This document shows, in pieces, positions 9,182 through 18,532 of a stretch of DNA of 64,000 nt; within the stretch, counting starts at the first letter, position 1; each line of letters starts with the position of its first letter. This stretch comes from Alphaproteobacteria bacterium (lineage in GTDB: Bacteria; Pseudomonadota; Alphaproteobacteria; UBA6615): positions 64,013 through 128,012 of the forward strand of contig JAKUPN010000006.1 of assembly GCA_022449545.1 (NCBI GenBank), given 5' to 3'. The notes under the pieces are model-generated. The model searched no databases and was not told where the DNA came from. It saw only the letters and a list, made by a program, of their open reading frames with translations. Made by a program: the position numbers and the translations under genes.

Positions 9182-10228
9182 ATGACTCAAGAAAACGAAG
9201 TATTATTCGATGTTCAAGGTTGTCTCGGATTGATTACTTTAAATAAGCCCAAGGCATTGAATGCATTGTCATTAAATATGGTGGTGTCTATTCATAATCA
9301 ATTAATTGTTTGGGCATCAGATAAGACTATCGAACTGATAGTTATTAAGGCGGATGGAAACCGCGCTTTTTGTGTGGGTGGTGATGTTAGAGCTTTGTAT
9401 GATAATCGTGGCACAAATTATGGTTCTGAATTTTGTGGAAAAGAGTATTTATTAAATACCTATCTTTTTAACTACCCAAAACCGTACTTGGCTTTCATGG
9501 ACGGAGCGGTAATGGGAGGTGGCGTAGGTGTTTCAATACATGGATCTCATAGAATAGTTACGGAACGTACGATATTTGCTATGCCGGAAACAGGTATAGG
9601 CCTATTTCCTGATATTGGAGCAGGATGGTTTTTGCCAAGATGTCCTGGAGAAATAGGAATGTATTTGGGGCTCACAGGATATCGTTTAAATGCAGCCGAT
9701 TGTATATACTCAGGTTTGGCTGATTATTACATTCCCTCAAACTCTCTTGATACTGTTGTTGATAAACTATCTCAGATTGATGTTACTAGAAGTAATATAA
9801 ATGATGTGCTTGATGAAATATCTATACGCGGTTACGAATCTACACTCGATCAAATTAAAAAATCCATTGATCGTTGTTTCTCAGCCGATAGTGTTGAAGA
9901 TATAATTAGTAGACTTAGAGAAGAGAAAAGCGACTGGGCTGAGGAAACCATCAATATAATAACATTAAAGTCTCCAACTTCTCTAAAAATTACTTTTAAA
10001 CAGTTGAGAGCTGGTGCGTCGATGAAAATATTTGAAGACGTAATGGCTATGGAATATCGGATAGCAACCCACGTTTATAAAGGATGTGACTTTTTTGAAG
10101 GAATACGTGCAGTAGTAATAGACAAAGACGGTAAACCAAACTGGGATCCGTCCTCTTTGGAGGAGGTCGCCTCCATTGATGTTGACGAATATTTTAAGAA
10201 AGTCAATGGAGAGCCTAGTTTTAGATAG
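9182..10228 (+). CDS. 3-hydroxyisobutyryl-CoA hydrolase (crotonase superfamily)
   Basis: Hydrolyses 3-hydroxyisobutyryl-CoA to free 3-hydroxyisobutyrate in valine catabolism. The crotonase core is visible (LNKPKALNALSLNMV, FCVGGDVRALYD, oxyanion segment GAVMGGGVGVSIHG, ETGIGLFPDIGAGWFL), and the 348-residue length with the long C-terminal domain is that of HIBCH-type hydrolases rather than plain 260-residue hydratases. It starts ten bases after the acyl-CoA dehydrogenase stop. The methacrylyl-CoA hydratase step between the two enzymes has no dedicated gene here; echA at 35.7 kb could serve but this is not shown. Confidence 0.87.
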   Translation: MTQENEVLFDVQGCLGLITLNKPKALNALSLNMVVSIHNQLIVWASDKTIELIVIKADGNRAFCVGGDVRALYDNRGTNYGSEFCGKEYLLNTYLFNYPKPYLAFMDGAVMGGGVGVSIHGSHRIVTERTIFAMPETGIGLFPDIGAGWFLPRCPGEIGMYLGLTGYRLNAADCIYSGLADYYIPSNSLDTVVDKLSQIDVTRSNINDVLDEISIRGYESTLDQIKKSIDRCFSADSVEDIISRLREEKSDWAEETINIITLKSPTSLKITFKQLRAGASMKIFEDVMAMEYRIATHVYKGCDFFEGIRAVVIDKDGKPNWDPSSLEEVASIDVDEYFKKVNGEPSFR

Positions 10229-10255
10229 AAAGATTTAATTTGTGAGGGACAAGAA

Positions 10256-11146
10256 ATGTCAAAAATTGGATTTATAGGTTTAGGGAACATGGGTGGTCCG
10301 ATGGTCAAAAACCTTGTGGAAGCTGGTCACTCTGTAGCTATTTATGATATTGACGATGAAGCAACTACTCGGGCCGTCAGCTATGGAGGAATCGCTAAAT
10401 CAGATGCTGTTGGCACCATACAAAACGCAGAGACAGTAATTACCATGCTTCCTGCAGGAGAGCATGTGAGATCAGTTTATTTAGAAAATGACAATCTTAT
10501 AGAACATGTAAACAAACATTGCTTGCTAATTGATTGCTCAACCATAGATGTGTCAACTGCGAGAGAAGTCATAGCTCTGGCCAAAGAAAGAGATATAGAG
10601 ATGATTGACGCACCTGTTTCCGGAGGTGTCGGTGGTGCGGAGGCGGCTACACTTACATTTATGTGTGGGGGAACAGATAGTGCCTTTAATAAAGCACAAC
10701 CATTACTACAAGTTATGGGTAAAAATATTTTTCATGCAGGTTCTGCAGGTAGCGGACAGGCAGCTAAGGTCTGTAATAATTTGATGCTGGGCATAGAAAT
10801 GGTTGCGGTAAGTGAAGGTTTTGTTTTAGCTGATAAATTGGGCCTTGATAAACAAAAGCTCTGGGACATTGCATCGACAGCAACCAGTCAATGTTGGGCT
10901 ATGACAAATTATTGTCCCGTGCCGGGGCCTGTACCTTCATCTCCAGCAAATCGTGATTATAAGGCCGGCTTTACAATAGCAATGATGTTGAAAGATCTAA
11001 AACTTTCCCAAGAAGCAGCAAAAACTAATGGAGCATTCACTCCTTTGGCATCGCTCGCGACGGACTTATATGAGTCATTTGCAACTAATGATAAAAATGA
11101 GGATCTCGATTTTTCATCTATAATTAAACTCATTGAAAATCAATAG
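10256..11146 (+). CDS. mmsB: 3-hydroxyisobutyrate dehydrogenase
   Basis: Oxidises 3-hydroxyisobutyrate to methylmalonate semialdehyde with NAD. The N-terminal Rossmann motif is GFIGLGNMGGPMVKNL, the substrate segment DAPVSGGVGGAEAATL, and the catalytic lysine lies in GQAAKVCNNLML. Full length at 296 residues. As the third gene of the valine operon, preceded by the acyl-CoA dehydrogenase and hydrolase, its substrate is well supported by context. A methylmalonate semialdehyde dehydrogenase (mmsA) is not in the window. Confidence 0.92.
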   Translation: MSKIGFIGLGNMGGPMVKNLVEAGHSVAIYDIDDEATTRAVSYGGIAKSDAVGTIQNAETVITMLPAGEHVRSVYLENDNLIEHVNKHCLLIDCSTIDVSTAREVIALAKERDIEMIDAPVSGGVGGAEAATLTFMCGGTDSAFNKAQPLLQVMGKNIFHAGSAGSGQAAKVCNNLMLGIEMVAVSEGFVLADKLGLDKQKLWDIASTATSQCWAMTNYCPVPGPVPSSPANRDYKAGFTIAMMLKDLKLSQEAAKTNGAFTPLASLATDLYESFATNDKNEDLDFSSIIKLIENQ

Positions 11147-11176
11147 GTTTGGTATTTACGAAATATAAAGTCTAAA

Positions 11177-11947
11177 CTACGATCCAATCAGTCCTAGACG
11201 AGGACTTGATTCTACAGCATGATCCAGTTTTGGAATCCTGCCTGAAACTGCTGCTTTTCGTCCTGCAGACACTGCTTCAGACATTGCTGATGCCATTAGC
11301 ACTGGATTTGCTGCTTTAGATACTGCTGAATTTAATAATACTGCCGCACAGCCGAGTTCCATTGCAAGTGCGGCATCTGAAGCTGTTCCAACACCTGCGT
11401 CTAGTATTACTGGAATATTAATGTGATTACATATCATTCCTATGTTGTAAGGATTACAGATACCCATTCCTGAACCTATTGGAGATCCAAGAGGCATAAC
11501 AGAAACACAACCAACGTCTTCTAATTTCTGACAAGCGACTGGATCATCTGTACAGTAGGGAAAAACCTTGAACCCATCCTTCACTAATTCTTTTGCAGCG
11601 GAAATTAATTCTGTACTATCAGGATACAAAGTATCTCTATCCCCTATTAACTCTAATTTTATCCAATTAGTTTCTAAGGCTTCACGTGATAATTGAGAAG
11701 TTAATATTGCGTCTTTGGCGGTTGAGCAGCCTGAGGTATTGGGTAGTAGTCGATAATTATCTCCTAGTAAATCGATCATGCTTTCATTGTATGAATCAAG
11801 GCTTACCCTTCTAATTGATACAGTAACGATTTCAGCTCCACTGGCTTTTAATGAATCAAGCATGATTTGCTGATTAGGATATCCTGCAGTACCAATCCAA
11901 AGTCGAGATTTAATATTCTCGCCAGCAATTTCTAATAAGTCTGACAT
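11177..11947 (-). CDS. thiG: Thiazole synthase
   Basis: Builds the thiazole phosphate half of thiamine from 1-deoxyxylulose 5-phosphate, dehydroglycine and ThiS thiocarboxylate. TIM-barrel features include [61 protein letters not shown] and [20 protein letters not shown]. Full length, 256 residues. It is the last gene of thiO-thiS-thiG, 12 bases after thiS, and shares the TPP riboswitch upstream of thiO. Confidence 0.95.
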   Translation of the reverse strand: MSDLLEIAGENIKSRLWIGTAGYPNQQIMLDSLKASGAEIVTVSIRRVSLDSYNESMIDLLGDNYRLLPNTSGCSTAKDAILTSQLSREALETNWIKLELIGDRDTLYPDSTELISAAKELVKDGFKVFPYCTDDPVACQKLEDVGCVSVMPLGSPIGSGMGICNPYNIGMICNHINIPVILDAGVGTASDAALAMELGCAAVLLNSAVSKAANPVLMASAMSEAVSAGRKAAVSGRIPKLDHAVESSPRLGLIGS

Positions 11948-11959
11948 CTTGTGTCTTTA

Positions 11960-12187
11960 CTAGCCCCCCTTAAATGATTTAACAATTTCGACTCTATCTC
12001 CATCATTTAAAAAAGTTTTATTCCAAGATACTTTTAAAGCAATAACATCATTAACTGCAATGGCTATGCCACGAGCCGTTGGCTCTATACCTTCTTGTAA
12101 CAGAAGGTCATTAATTGTTTTTGCTTTAGAGACTTTTGTCTGTCCATTAAGAAATATGTTTATTTCATCCATATTAGTATTATCCAA
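11960..12187 (-). CDS. thiS: Sulfur carrier protein ThiS
   Basis: Ubiquitin-like sulfur carrier of 75 residues that delivers sulfur as a C-terminal thiocarboxylate to ThiG. The protein ends in the required Gly-Gly (IVKSFKGG). The ubiquitin-fold core reads IFLNGQTKVSKAKTINDLL. It lies between thiO and thiG with short gaps, as in many alphaproteobacteria. Confidence 0.92.
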   Translation of the reverse strand: MDNTNMDEINIFLNGQTKVSKAKTINDLLLQEGIEPTARGIAIAVNDVIALKVSWNKTFLNDGDRVEIVKSFKGG

Positions 12188-12195
12188 TAAACGAC

Positions 12196-13347
12196 TTAGT
12201 TTAGAAATCTATCAATATTGTAGTCCTCTATTTCAGGTGGGATATTTCCTGTTGAAATATATTCACTAATCGTATCAGCAGTTAATGGTGCTAGTAAAAT
12301 TCCGTTTCTGTGGTGTCCGGTTGCTAACACTAATCCCTCAATTTCTGTTGGCCCAAGTATTGGGGCATCATCGCGGCTAGTGGGCCTGAACCCACACCAT
12401 GTTTCAACAACGGGAAGTTCCTCAATAGTGGGTAGTGTGCGCCATGCTGATTCTAATAATGAATATAATGCACCCGCTGTGATATCAGAATTAAACCCAC
12501 TTTCTTCAATGGTTGCCCCGATGATTAACCTTCCATCATTTCTTGGAACTAAATAAGAATTTGGAGTCCATATTACGTGTTTGATAAGCGGTCTATTTAT
12601 GTCCATTTGTAATGCTAACATCTGTCCTTTAACTGGTCGAACAGGCGGAATGATACTATCTGGGAGCCCATCAATACTAGAAGAGTGAGCACCAGCTGCT
12701 AGTAACACGATATCTGCTTTATGAAATTCTGAATCAATAACTATTCCTTTGACTCGTTCTTTTTCAATTTTAATAGATTTAACTTTATGTTTCTCATGAA
12801 TTCTTCCACCTGAATTTTTAAAGGCATCCGCGAGAGCGAGTAGTAAAAATCGATTGTCAACTTGATGGTCATTTTTACTAAATACTGCATCCAGTGTTTT
12901 TGAATTCAAATGTGGCTCTAGGGTTCTTACTTCTTCTTTGTCTAACCATTCTAATTCTATTCCTAATCTAGATTGAAACTTATAATTAAATCTGAGTTTA
13001 CTTAGTTCGTCATTATTAAATGCTATAACTAAAGTACCTTCATCTCTGTAATGAGGGTTTATATTAGTCGATTTTTCTATATCTTTTAAGAAGTTGGGCC
13101 ACATTCTTTGGCTCTTAGTAGTTAGTTCTAGTAACTTTTCTTCACCTGGTTCACACTCAACTCCAGCAGCTAACATTCCTGCTGCAGCCCATGTAGCACC
13201 TTTGCCAATTTTTTCTGATTCAAATACGTCAACTCTATAGCCAAGCTGGCTTAGTCTCCAACCTATTCCAAGTCCACAAACACCGGAACCTATTATAGCT
13301 ATTCTTGGCGAATCTTTATTATATCTATTTTTACTTTTTGTTTTCAC
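12196..13347 (-). CDS. thiO: Glycine oxidase ThiO
   Basis: FAD-dependent oxidase producing the dehydroglycine used by ThiG. The N-terminal dinucleotide motif is IAIIGSGVCGLGIGWRLSQLGY with an acidic end to the second strand (VDVFE); the C-terminal segment TGHHRNGILLAPLTA is the usual ThiO signature. The start is GTG at 13345-13347: an overlapping ATG two bases upstream runs straight into TGA. The Shine-Dalgarno GGGAG is inside the 3' strand of the TPP riboswitch, so translation should fall when thiamine pyrophosphate binds. Confidence 0.93.
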   Translation of the reverse strand: MKTKSKNRYNKDSPRIAIIGSGVCGLGIGWRLSQLGYRVDVFESEKIGKGATWAAAGMLAAGVECEPGEEKLLELTTKSQRMWPNFLKDIEKSTNINPHYRDEGTLVIAFNNDELSKLRFNYKFQSRLGIELEWLDKEEVRTLEPHLNSKTLDAVFSKNDHQVDNRFLLLALADAFKNSGGRIHEKHKVKSIKIEKERVKGIVIDSEFHKADIVLLAAGAHSSSIDGLPDSIIPPVRPVKGQMLALQMDINRPLIKHVIWTPNSYLVPRNDGRLIIGATIEESGFNSDITAGALYSLLESAWRTLPTIEELPVVETWCGFRPTSRDDAPILGPTEIEGLVLATGHHRNGILLAPLTADTISEYISTGNIPPEIEDYNIDRFLN

Positions 13348-13348
13348 A

Positions 13349-13428
13349 TTGCTCCCTACGCTGGTATTAACCAGATCAGGTTTGTGGGTTTGCTCTCAGA
13401 CGCCAGATGATGGCGACACCCCAGCTAA
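13349..13428 (-). promoter_or_regulatory. TPP riboswitch (THI element) upstream of thiO
   Basis: Read on the minus strand, the leader carries AGCTGGGGTG, then GTCTGAGAG (the CTGAGA core), then ACCTGATCTGGTTAATACC and AGCGTAGGGAGCA, which are the conserved blocks of the TPP aptamer in order. The terminal GTAGGGAG doubles as the ribosome binding site of thiO, four bases before the start, so ligand binding probably blocks translation initiation. No separate terminator hairpin was seen. Confidence 0.95.
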
Positions 13429-13494
13429 TATCTATATATTATCTTAGACTATTACATTTTTACGCAATTAATCAGTCTTAGGCTAGATCAATTA

Positions 13495-13764
13495 TTACCT
13501 CTTTATAATATCATTTTCTGCTAAACGAACAAGATAATCAAATTTTCTATATTGATAACGAATGTGCAAGAAAGCCAGAAAAAGTGCAACAATGGCTAAA
13601 GCTAAAATAATATACTCATTTTGCGGATTTTCTAGGGCTCTTGAATCGATAATCAATTTTGCCGCAAAGAATAAGCAAACTAAATAAGACAGACAGAGAC
13701 CAAACATCCAAAGAAGTAGTCTTCTTCTTAATTTACGCACAAGTTGGTATTCATTTTCTTTCAT
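13495..13764 (-). CDS. Small two-helix membrane protein, unknown
   Basis: An 89-residue protein with a basic N-terminus (RKLRRRLLLW), two hydrophobic helices (about residues 17-40 and 48-67) and a charged tail. I do not recognise a family. It begins two bases after the glutaryl-CoA dehydrogenase stop on the same strand, so the pair is probably co-transcribed. It resembles small DUF485-like inner-membrane proteins in shape only. Confidence 0.6.
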   Translation of the reverse strand: MKENEYQLVRKLRRRLLLWMFGLCLSYLVCLFFAAKLIIDSRALENPQNEYIILALAIVALFLAFLHIRYQYRKFDYLVRLAENDIIKR

Positions 13765-13766
13765 AA

Positions 13767-14990
13767 TTAGGTAAACGCTTGGATTCCAGTCTGAGCTCGA
13801 CCAAGAATTAAGGTGTGAATATCATAAGTCCCTTCATAGGTGTTTACCGTCTCAAGATTCATAAGATGTCTAATGATGTGAAATTCGTCTGCTATTCCAT
13901 TACCTCCGTGCATATCTCTTGCTAGGCGGGCAATATCTAGTGCCTTAGAAGCGTTATTACGTTTAAGTAACGAGATCATTTCTGGAGTAGCTTTATTTTC
14001 ATCCATTAATCTCCCCAGACGCAAACATGCATGTAGACCGAGGGTTATATCTGTTTGCATATCTACTAATTTCTTTTGAACTAATTGATTTGATGCCAAG
14101 GGTTTTCCAAATTGTATTCTATCCAAAACATACTGTCTGGCTGACGACCAACAAAATTCAGCTGCACCTAATGCTCCCCATGAAATTCCATATCGGGCTT
14201 TATTTAAGCAACCAAATGGTCCACTTAGACCCTTAGCATTTGGAAGTTTGTTTTCATTTGGAACAAATACATCCTTCATAAAAATTTCACCTGTTGAGGA
14301 CGCCCTCATGGAAAATTTTCCATTTATTTTTGAAGTCGACAGACCTTCCATTCCTCTTTCTAGAAGAAAACCACAAATATTATCATTCTTGGTTTTAGCC
14401 CAGATAACAAAAATATCGGCTATAGGAGCATTTGAAATCCACATTTTAGAACCGTTTAATAAATAACCCCCATCCACGTCTGAAGCACGGGTTGTCATGC
14501 TTCCTGGATCGGAACCTGCATCAGGCTCGGTTAAGCCAAATGCTCCGATGTATTCACCGCTAGCAAGTTTCGGTAGATAACGATCCTTTTGTTTTTGTGA
14601 ACCGTATTCATTAATTGGCCACATTACCAAAGATGATTGAACAGATAGTGCAGACCGGTAGGCAGAATCAACCCTCTCTACTTCTCTGGCAATCAGTCCA
14701 TAACAAACATAATTTACTTCAGCACAATTATATTTTGCTGGCAGGGTAGGGCCAAGCATTCCGAGATCTCCGAATTCATTCATTATGTCTCGATCGAAAA
14801 CTTCTCCTCTATTAGCCTCGAGAATTCTGGGCATCAGTTTTTCTTGGCAATATGACTTTGCGGAATCTCTAACGATTTTTTCTTCTTCAGTAAGAAGATC
14901 TTCTAATATTAGTGGATCCTCCCAGTTAAACTGATTTTGATTAATATTCTTAGTAAGAACTTGATCTAAAGTGTCTTTTGCTGTGTCCAT
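13767..14990 (-). CDS. gcdH: Glutaryl-CoA dehydrogenase
   Basis: FAD enzyme that oxidises and decarboxylates glutaryl-CoA to crotonyl-CoA in lysine, tryptophan and glutarate breakdown. Distinctive GcdH segments are [35 protein letters not shown]-type end [16 protein letters not shown] and the catalytic glutamate motif [15 protein letters not shown]. Full length at 407 residues. It is followed by the small membrane protein. No other glutarate-pathway gene is adjacent. Confidence 0.93.
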   Translation of the reverse strand: MDTAKDTLDQVLTKNINQNQFNWEDPLILEDLLTEEEKIVRDSAKSYCQEKLMPRILEANRGEVFDRDIMNEFGDLGMLGPTLPAKYNCAEVNYVCYGLIAREVERVDSAYRSALSVQSSLVMWPINEYGSQKQKDRYLPKLASGEYIGAFGLTEPDAGSDPGSMTTRASDVDGGYLLNGSKMWISNAPIADIFVIWAKTKNDNICGFLLERGMEGLSTSKINGKFSMRASSTGEIFMKDVFVPNENKLPNAKGLSGPFGCLNKARYGISWGALGAAEFCWSSARQYVLDRIQFGKPLASNQLVQKKLVDMQTDITLGLHACLRLGRLMDENKATPEMISLLKRNNASKALDIARLARDMHGGNGIADEFHIIRHLMNLETVNTYEGTYDIHTLILGRAQTGIQAFT

Positions 14991-15037
14991 ATTTACTCCA
15001 CATCAACAATCTAAAAAATGTTGGAATTTTCTTCTGG

Positions 15038-15436
15038 TTATATTTCTTTCGTTTCAAATTCAGCCGGTGTAGCAATTTCTAATATTTCACAATCTTTAGA
15101 CATATATAATGCGTCATGAACTAGTCCATCAGGTTGATAGTAACAGTCACCCTTGGAAACTGAGATCTCACCTTCTCCTTCAAAGTAAAATGTAGCATTG
15201 CCTTCTAAGACATAGAACATTTGAAAATCAGTTATGTGGCTGTGGTTTCCTGTTGGTTTCTTGAGCTCTGTCCCAGCCATACGAATAACATGTGCTGTGA
15301 ATTCGTTTTCTGTTGCGTTCTTTATTCCTAAGTCTCTGTATTCAAACTCTTTTCTTAGACCTTTTATCCACTTGGCTGAGCTTATCCTATTAACATTAAA
15401 TTTATGTTTTTGGGATTTCATAGTTTGTATTTCCAT
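15038..15436 (-). CDS. Cupin-domain protein
   Basis: A 132-residue single cupin barrel with metal-ligand style motifs (GNHSHITDFQMFYVLEG, then SVSKGDCYYQPDGLVHDALY). Such proteins are metal-dependent dioxygenases, isomerases or sensors; the substrate cannot be read from sequence. It lies between mucR and gcdH on the same strand. M6 is an alternative start. Confidence 0.75.
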   Translation of the reverse strand: MEIQTMKSQKHKFNVNRISSAKWIKGLRKEFEYRDLGIKNATENEFTAHVIRMAGTELKKPTGNHSHITDFQMFYVLEGNATFYFEGEGEISVSKGDCYYQPDGLVHDALYMSKDCEILEIATPAEFETKEI

Positions 15437-15482
15437 TCATTATTTAGTCGAGTGATTATAGCAATTTAAAATATTAATAGTT

Positions 15483-15947
15483 CTAACTAGGTCTTTTCCC
15501 AAGACCAATTTTTTTTGCAAATGCTGATCTTTGTTTCGCATAATTTGGTGCAACCATGGGATAATCCGAGCTGAGCCCCCACTTTGTGCGGTATTCTTCC
15601 GGTGTAAGCCCATAAGAAGTGCGTAGATGGCGTTTGAGCATTTTCAATTTTTTTCCATCTTCTAGACAGATTAGATAGTCTGCTGTTATTGACCTTTTTA
15701 CTGTTACTGCAGGTTTTTGTTTGACACTATCATTAAGTTCTACGTCTTCTTTTAATCCAGCTAAGTTTGAGTATACGGTTTTAATTAGTTCAGAAATTTG
15801 AGATCCCCCAACACTATTGTTTCCAACGTAGGCTGCCACAATTTGCGCTGTCATTTTCAATACATCGTCATGAGGCAGATCTTCGGTACTCTTGGTGTTA
15901 ACGTTTTTAACATTTCCATAATATGCTTTAGCGCCGGCTTGTGACAT
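15483..15947 (-). CDS. MucR/Ros family transcriptional regulator
   Basis: A 154-residue member of the alphaproteobacterial MucR/Ros family, zinc-finger-like proteins that act as H-NS-type silencers of AT-rich promoters. The N-terminal oligomerisation part (KMTAQIVAAYVGNNSV) and C-terminal DNA-binding part (CLEDGKKLKMLKRHLRTSYGLTPEEYR, shown here only as a landmark in pieces: CLEDGKK, KRHLRTS, TPEEYRTKWGL, MVAPNYA) are both present. Only one of the two usual zinc cysteines is visible, as in many MucR proteins. A 14-bp inverted repeat lies upstream and could be its own target. Confidence 0.92.
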   Translation of the reverse strand: MSQAGAKAYYGNVKNVNTKSTEDLPHDDVLKMTAQIVAAYVGNNSVGGSQISELIKTVYSNLAGLKEDVELNDSVKQKPAVTVKRSITADYLICLEDGKKLKMLKRHLRTSYGLTPEEYRTKWGLSSDYPMVAPNYAKQRSAFAKKIGLGKRPS

Positions 15948-16051
15948 CTCTAGTCCTCCACTGTATTATTTTAAACCAGATAAATTCACTTGAATAATCG
16001 TTATTGATTTTAGGATAACAATTAAAAACTTATAAACATTATTGATTATTA

Positions 16052-16122
16052 TATAAAATACTCTTTTGTTTTTAAATTAAAGAGGCATTTATACTTATAA
16101 AATAAAACAAGAGTATTTTATA
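16052..16122. repeat. AT-rich 14-bp inverted repeat upstream of mucR and rpiB
   Basis: TATAAAATACTCTT at 16052-16065 is repeated as its exact reverse complement at 16109-16122, with 43 bases between. The repeat is in the divergent region between mucR (minus) and rpiB (plus). MucR/Ros proteins are known to bind AT-rich sites containing T-A steps and to regulate themselves, so an operator is plausible. The rest of the 290-base gap holds no gene that I can see. Confidence 0.5.
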
Positions 16123-16238
16123 AGAAACTATTAGTAGTTAGTGCACAACAATTTGTACTATGCTAGAGTTGTATTACAAGATATGGTAAAACTATATAAA
16201 TTTAATTCTTTTTTGTGGCACCGTTGCGGAATGAAATC

Positions 16239-16676
16239 ATGAATAACATAACCGTTGCGATAGCTGCTGATCACGCAGGATACATACTAAAGGAAGAGCT
16301 CAAGAAGTATGTTGGTGATCTTGGTTATGAATTATTAGACTGTGGAACAAATAGCCAAGAGTCCGTTGATTACCCTGATTTTGGTAAAGCTGTTGCAGAA
16401 TCTATAATAGCTGGGCGAGCAAATCGGGGAGTTCTTATTTGTGGAACTGGAATAGGTATATCTATATCTGCTAATCGTCACCAAGGCATTAGGGCGGCCG
16501 TTTGCCATGACATGACAACAGCACGTTATGCCAGAGAACATAATGATGCTAATATAATAGCCTTAGGTTCAAGAATTATTGGAACTTCCGTTGCTAAAGA
16601 TTGCTTACATATTTTTTTATCAACACCATTTGAAAATACTGAACGTCATTTAAAACGTATAACGAAATTAGATTGA
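16239..16676 (+). CDS. rpiB: Ribose-5-phosphate isomerase B
   Basis: Interconverts ribose 5-phosphate and ribulose 5-phosphate in the pentose phosphate pathway. Motifs: AADHAGYILKEELK, the active-site cysteine in GVLICGTGIGISISANR, and HDMTTARYAREHNDANI. The track's start is a GTG at 16215; I prefer ATG at 16239 because the family begins directly with the ITVAIAADHAG strand. About 145 residues, full length. It precedes glyA by a short gap and is likely co-transcribed. Confidence 0.93.
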   Translation: MNNITVAIAADHAGYILKEELKKYVGDLGYELLDCGTNSQESVDYPDFGKAVAESIIAGRANRGVLICGTGIGISISANRHQGIRAAVCHDMTTARYAREHNDANIIALGSRIIGTSVAKDCLHIFLSTPFENTERHLKRITKLD

Positions 16677-16712
16677 TTATTTTATCTTATTTATTTGCCC
16701 AGGGGATTATGT

Positions 16713-18014
16713 ATGAACAGTGAAGCCGTTCTAAAAAACGATCCACAACTCGACTGTTTGTCGCGAGATCTAGATCGTGTCGATCCGGATATATCTGCTG
16801 CTATTAGGAGTGAGAAGAGAAGACAACAGGATCAAGTCGAATTAATAGCGTCCGAGAATATTGTTTCTCAAGCGGTATTAGAGGTAGCTGGGTCAGTATT
16901 AACAAATAAATATGCAGAGGGTTATCCAGGCAAAAGATACTATGGCGGGTGTGAATTTGTTGATGAAGCAGAACTCTTATGTATAGCAAGGGCGAAAGAA
17001 CTGTTTAATTGTGAATTTGCCAATGTTCAGCCTCATTCTGGCTCTCAAGCAAATCAAGCTGTTATGCTAGCACTTTGTTCACCTGGTGACACTATATTGG
17101 GCATGTCATTAGCCGCTGGAGGTCATTTAACGCATGGAGCTCCCCCTAATATGTCAGGGAAATGGTTCAACTCTATACAATATGGTGTGAATCGAGATGA
17201 TGCCTTAATTGACTATGACGAAGTTGAAGAACTTTCTCTTCAATATAAACCAAAAATAATTATTGCAGGTGGCTCAGCCTACCCTAGAATTATCAATTTT
17301 GAACGTTTTAGAACAATTGCTAAAAAATCTGGAGCGTTACTTTTAGTTGACATGGCACATTTCTCTGGATTGGTTGCCGGAGGTGTTCATCCAAGCCCAT
17401 TGCCTTTTGCAGATGTTGTTACAACTACAACTCATAAAACGCTTCGCGGTCCAAGAGGAGGAATGGTGCTTTCAAATAATTTAGATATAGGAAACAAGAT
17501 TAACTCTGCACTATTTCCAGGTTTGCAGGGCGGGCCGCTAATGCACATTATAGCAGCTAAAGCTGTAGCATTTGGAGAAGCCTTAAAGCCTGAATTTAAA
17601 GACTATTCTCAGAAAGTAGTTAATAACGCTGAAATTCTTGCTGACACGTTGTTAAATTCTGGATTTGATATAGTTTCTGGCGGCACTGACACACATGTGT
17701 TGCTAGTTGATCTTAGACCAAAGGGATTGACGGGAGACATAGCTGAAGATGCATTGGAAAGAGCAGGATTGACATGCAATAAGAATGGTATCCCATTTGA
17801 TCCAGAAAAACCAACGGTAACTTCGGGTATACGACTTGGTACCCCAGCAGGCACAACTAGAGGATTTGGAGAAAACGAATTTACTTTGGTTGGAAATTTG
17901 ATTAGCGAAGTTCTTGATGCTCTTGTTGGAAACCCACAAGGAAACAACGATGTTGAAAATGATGTTAGGAGACGTGTTTCTGAATTGTGTGCCCAATTCC
18001 CTATTTATGATTAG
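16713..18014 (+). CDS. glyA: Serine hydroxymethyltransferase
   Basis: PLP enzyme converting serine and tetrahydrofolate to glycine and methylene-tetrahydrofolate, the main one-carbon source. The PLP lysine is in [32 protein letters not shown] and [16 protein letters not shown] are family signatures. The track begins at a TTG (16695), but ATG at 16713 has AGGGGA six bases upstream and is the better start, giving 433 residues. It leads the glyA-nrdR-rib-nusB-thiL order usual in alphaproteobacteria. Confidence 0.96.
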   Translation: MNSEAVLKNDPQLDCLSRDLDRVDPDISAAIRSEKRRQQDQVELIASENIVSQAVLEVAGSVLTNKYAEGYPGKRYYGGCEFVDEAELLCIARAKELFNCEFANVQPHSGSQANQAVMLALCSPGDTILGMSLAAGGHLTHGAPPNMSGKWFNSIQYGVNRDDALIDYDEVEELSLQYKPKIIIAGGSAYPRIINFERFRTIAKKSGALLLVDMAHFSGLVAGGVHPSPLPFADVVTTTTHKTLRGPRGGMVLSNNLDIGNKINSALFPGLQGGPLMHIIAAKAVAFGEALKPEFKDYSQKVVNNAEILADTLLNSGFDIVSGGTDTHVLLVDLRPKGLTGDIAEDALERAGLTCNKNGIPFDPEKPTVTSGIRLGTPAGTTRGFGENEFTLVGNLISEVLDALVGNPQGNNDVENDVRRRVSELCAQFPIYD

Positions 18015-18048
18015 GCTAAAATAATATTTTCTAATTGAGGATTAAATT

Positions 18049-18516
18049 ATGCGATGCCCTTTTTGTGGCCATTCAGACACACATGTTAAGGACTCGCGTC
18101 CAACAGAGGACAATTCTGCGATACGTCGACGTAGAGCTTGTCCTGATTGTGGAGCGAGATGGACAACTTTCGAACGTGTTCAATTACGAGATCTTATCGT
18201 GGTCAAAAAAAATGGACAACGAACGAACTTTGATCGAGACAAACTTGAAAGATCAATGAGAATTGCCCTTCGTAAACGGCCAGTTGATTCTGACAGGACT
18301 GATCGTGTTATTAGTGGTATAGTGCGTAGATTGGAATCATCAGGTGAATCTGAGATACCCAGTGAAGCTATAGGTGAAGCGGTTATGGACGCTCTCGCAA
18401 GTCTCGATTCAGTTGCTTACGTTAGATTTGCTTCCGTATATAAAAATTTTAGAGAAGCAAAGGATTTTGAAGACTTTATTGGTCTGGAGCAACTCGCGAC
18501 CGACACTGCTAAATGA
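18049..18516 (+). CDS. nrdR: Transcriptional repressor NrdR
   Basis: Nucleotide-sensing repressor of ribonucleotide reductase genes. The N-terminal zinc ribbon has CPFCG and CPDCG; the ATP-cone domain follows ([20 protein letters not shown] and beyond). The 155-residue length is standard. It lies between glyA and ribD, the classical arrangement. No NrdR boxes were searched for because no nrd gene is in the window. Confidence 0.95.
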   Translation: MRCPFCGHSDTHVKDSRPTEDNSAIRRRRACPDCGARWTTFERVQLRDLIVVKKNGQRTNFDRDKLERSMRIALRKRPVDSDRTDRVISGIVRRLESSGESEIPSEAIGEAVMDALASLDSVAYVRFASVYKNFREAKDFEDFIGLEQLATDTAK

Positions 18517-18532
18517 AGTCAGAATATTTTTT

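Noticed and set aside
18035-18259. ORF overlapping nrdR
   Set aside because: Shadow frame of nrdR, which has clear zinc-ribbon and ATP-cone motifs.
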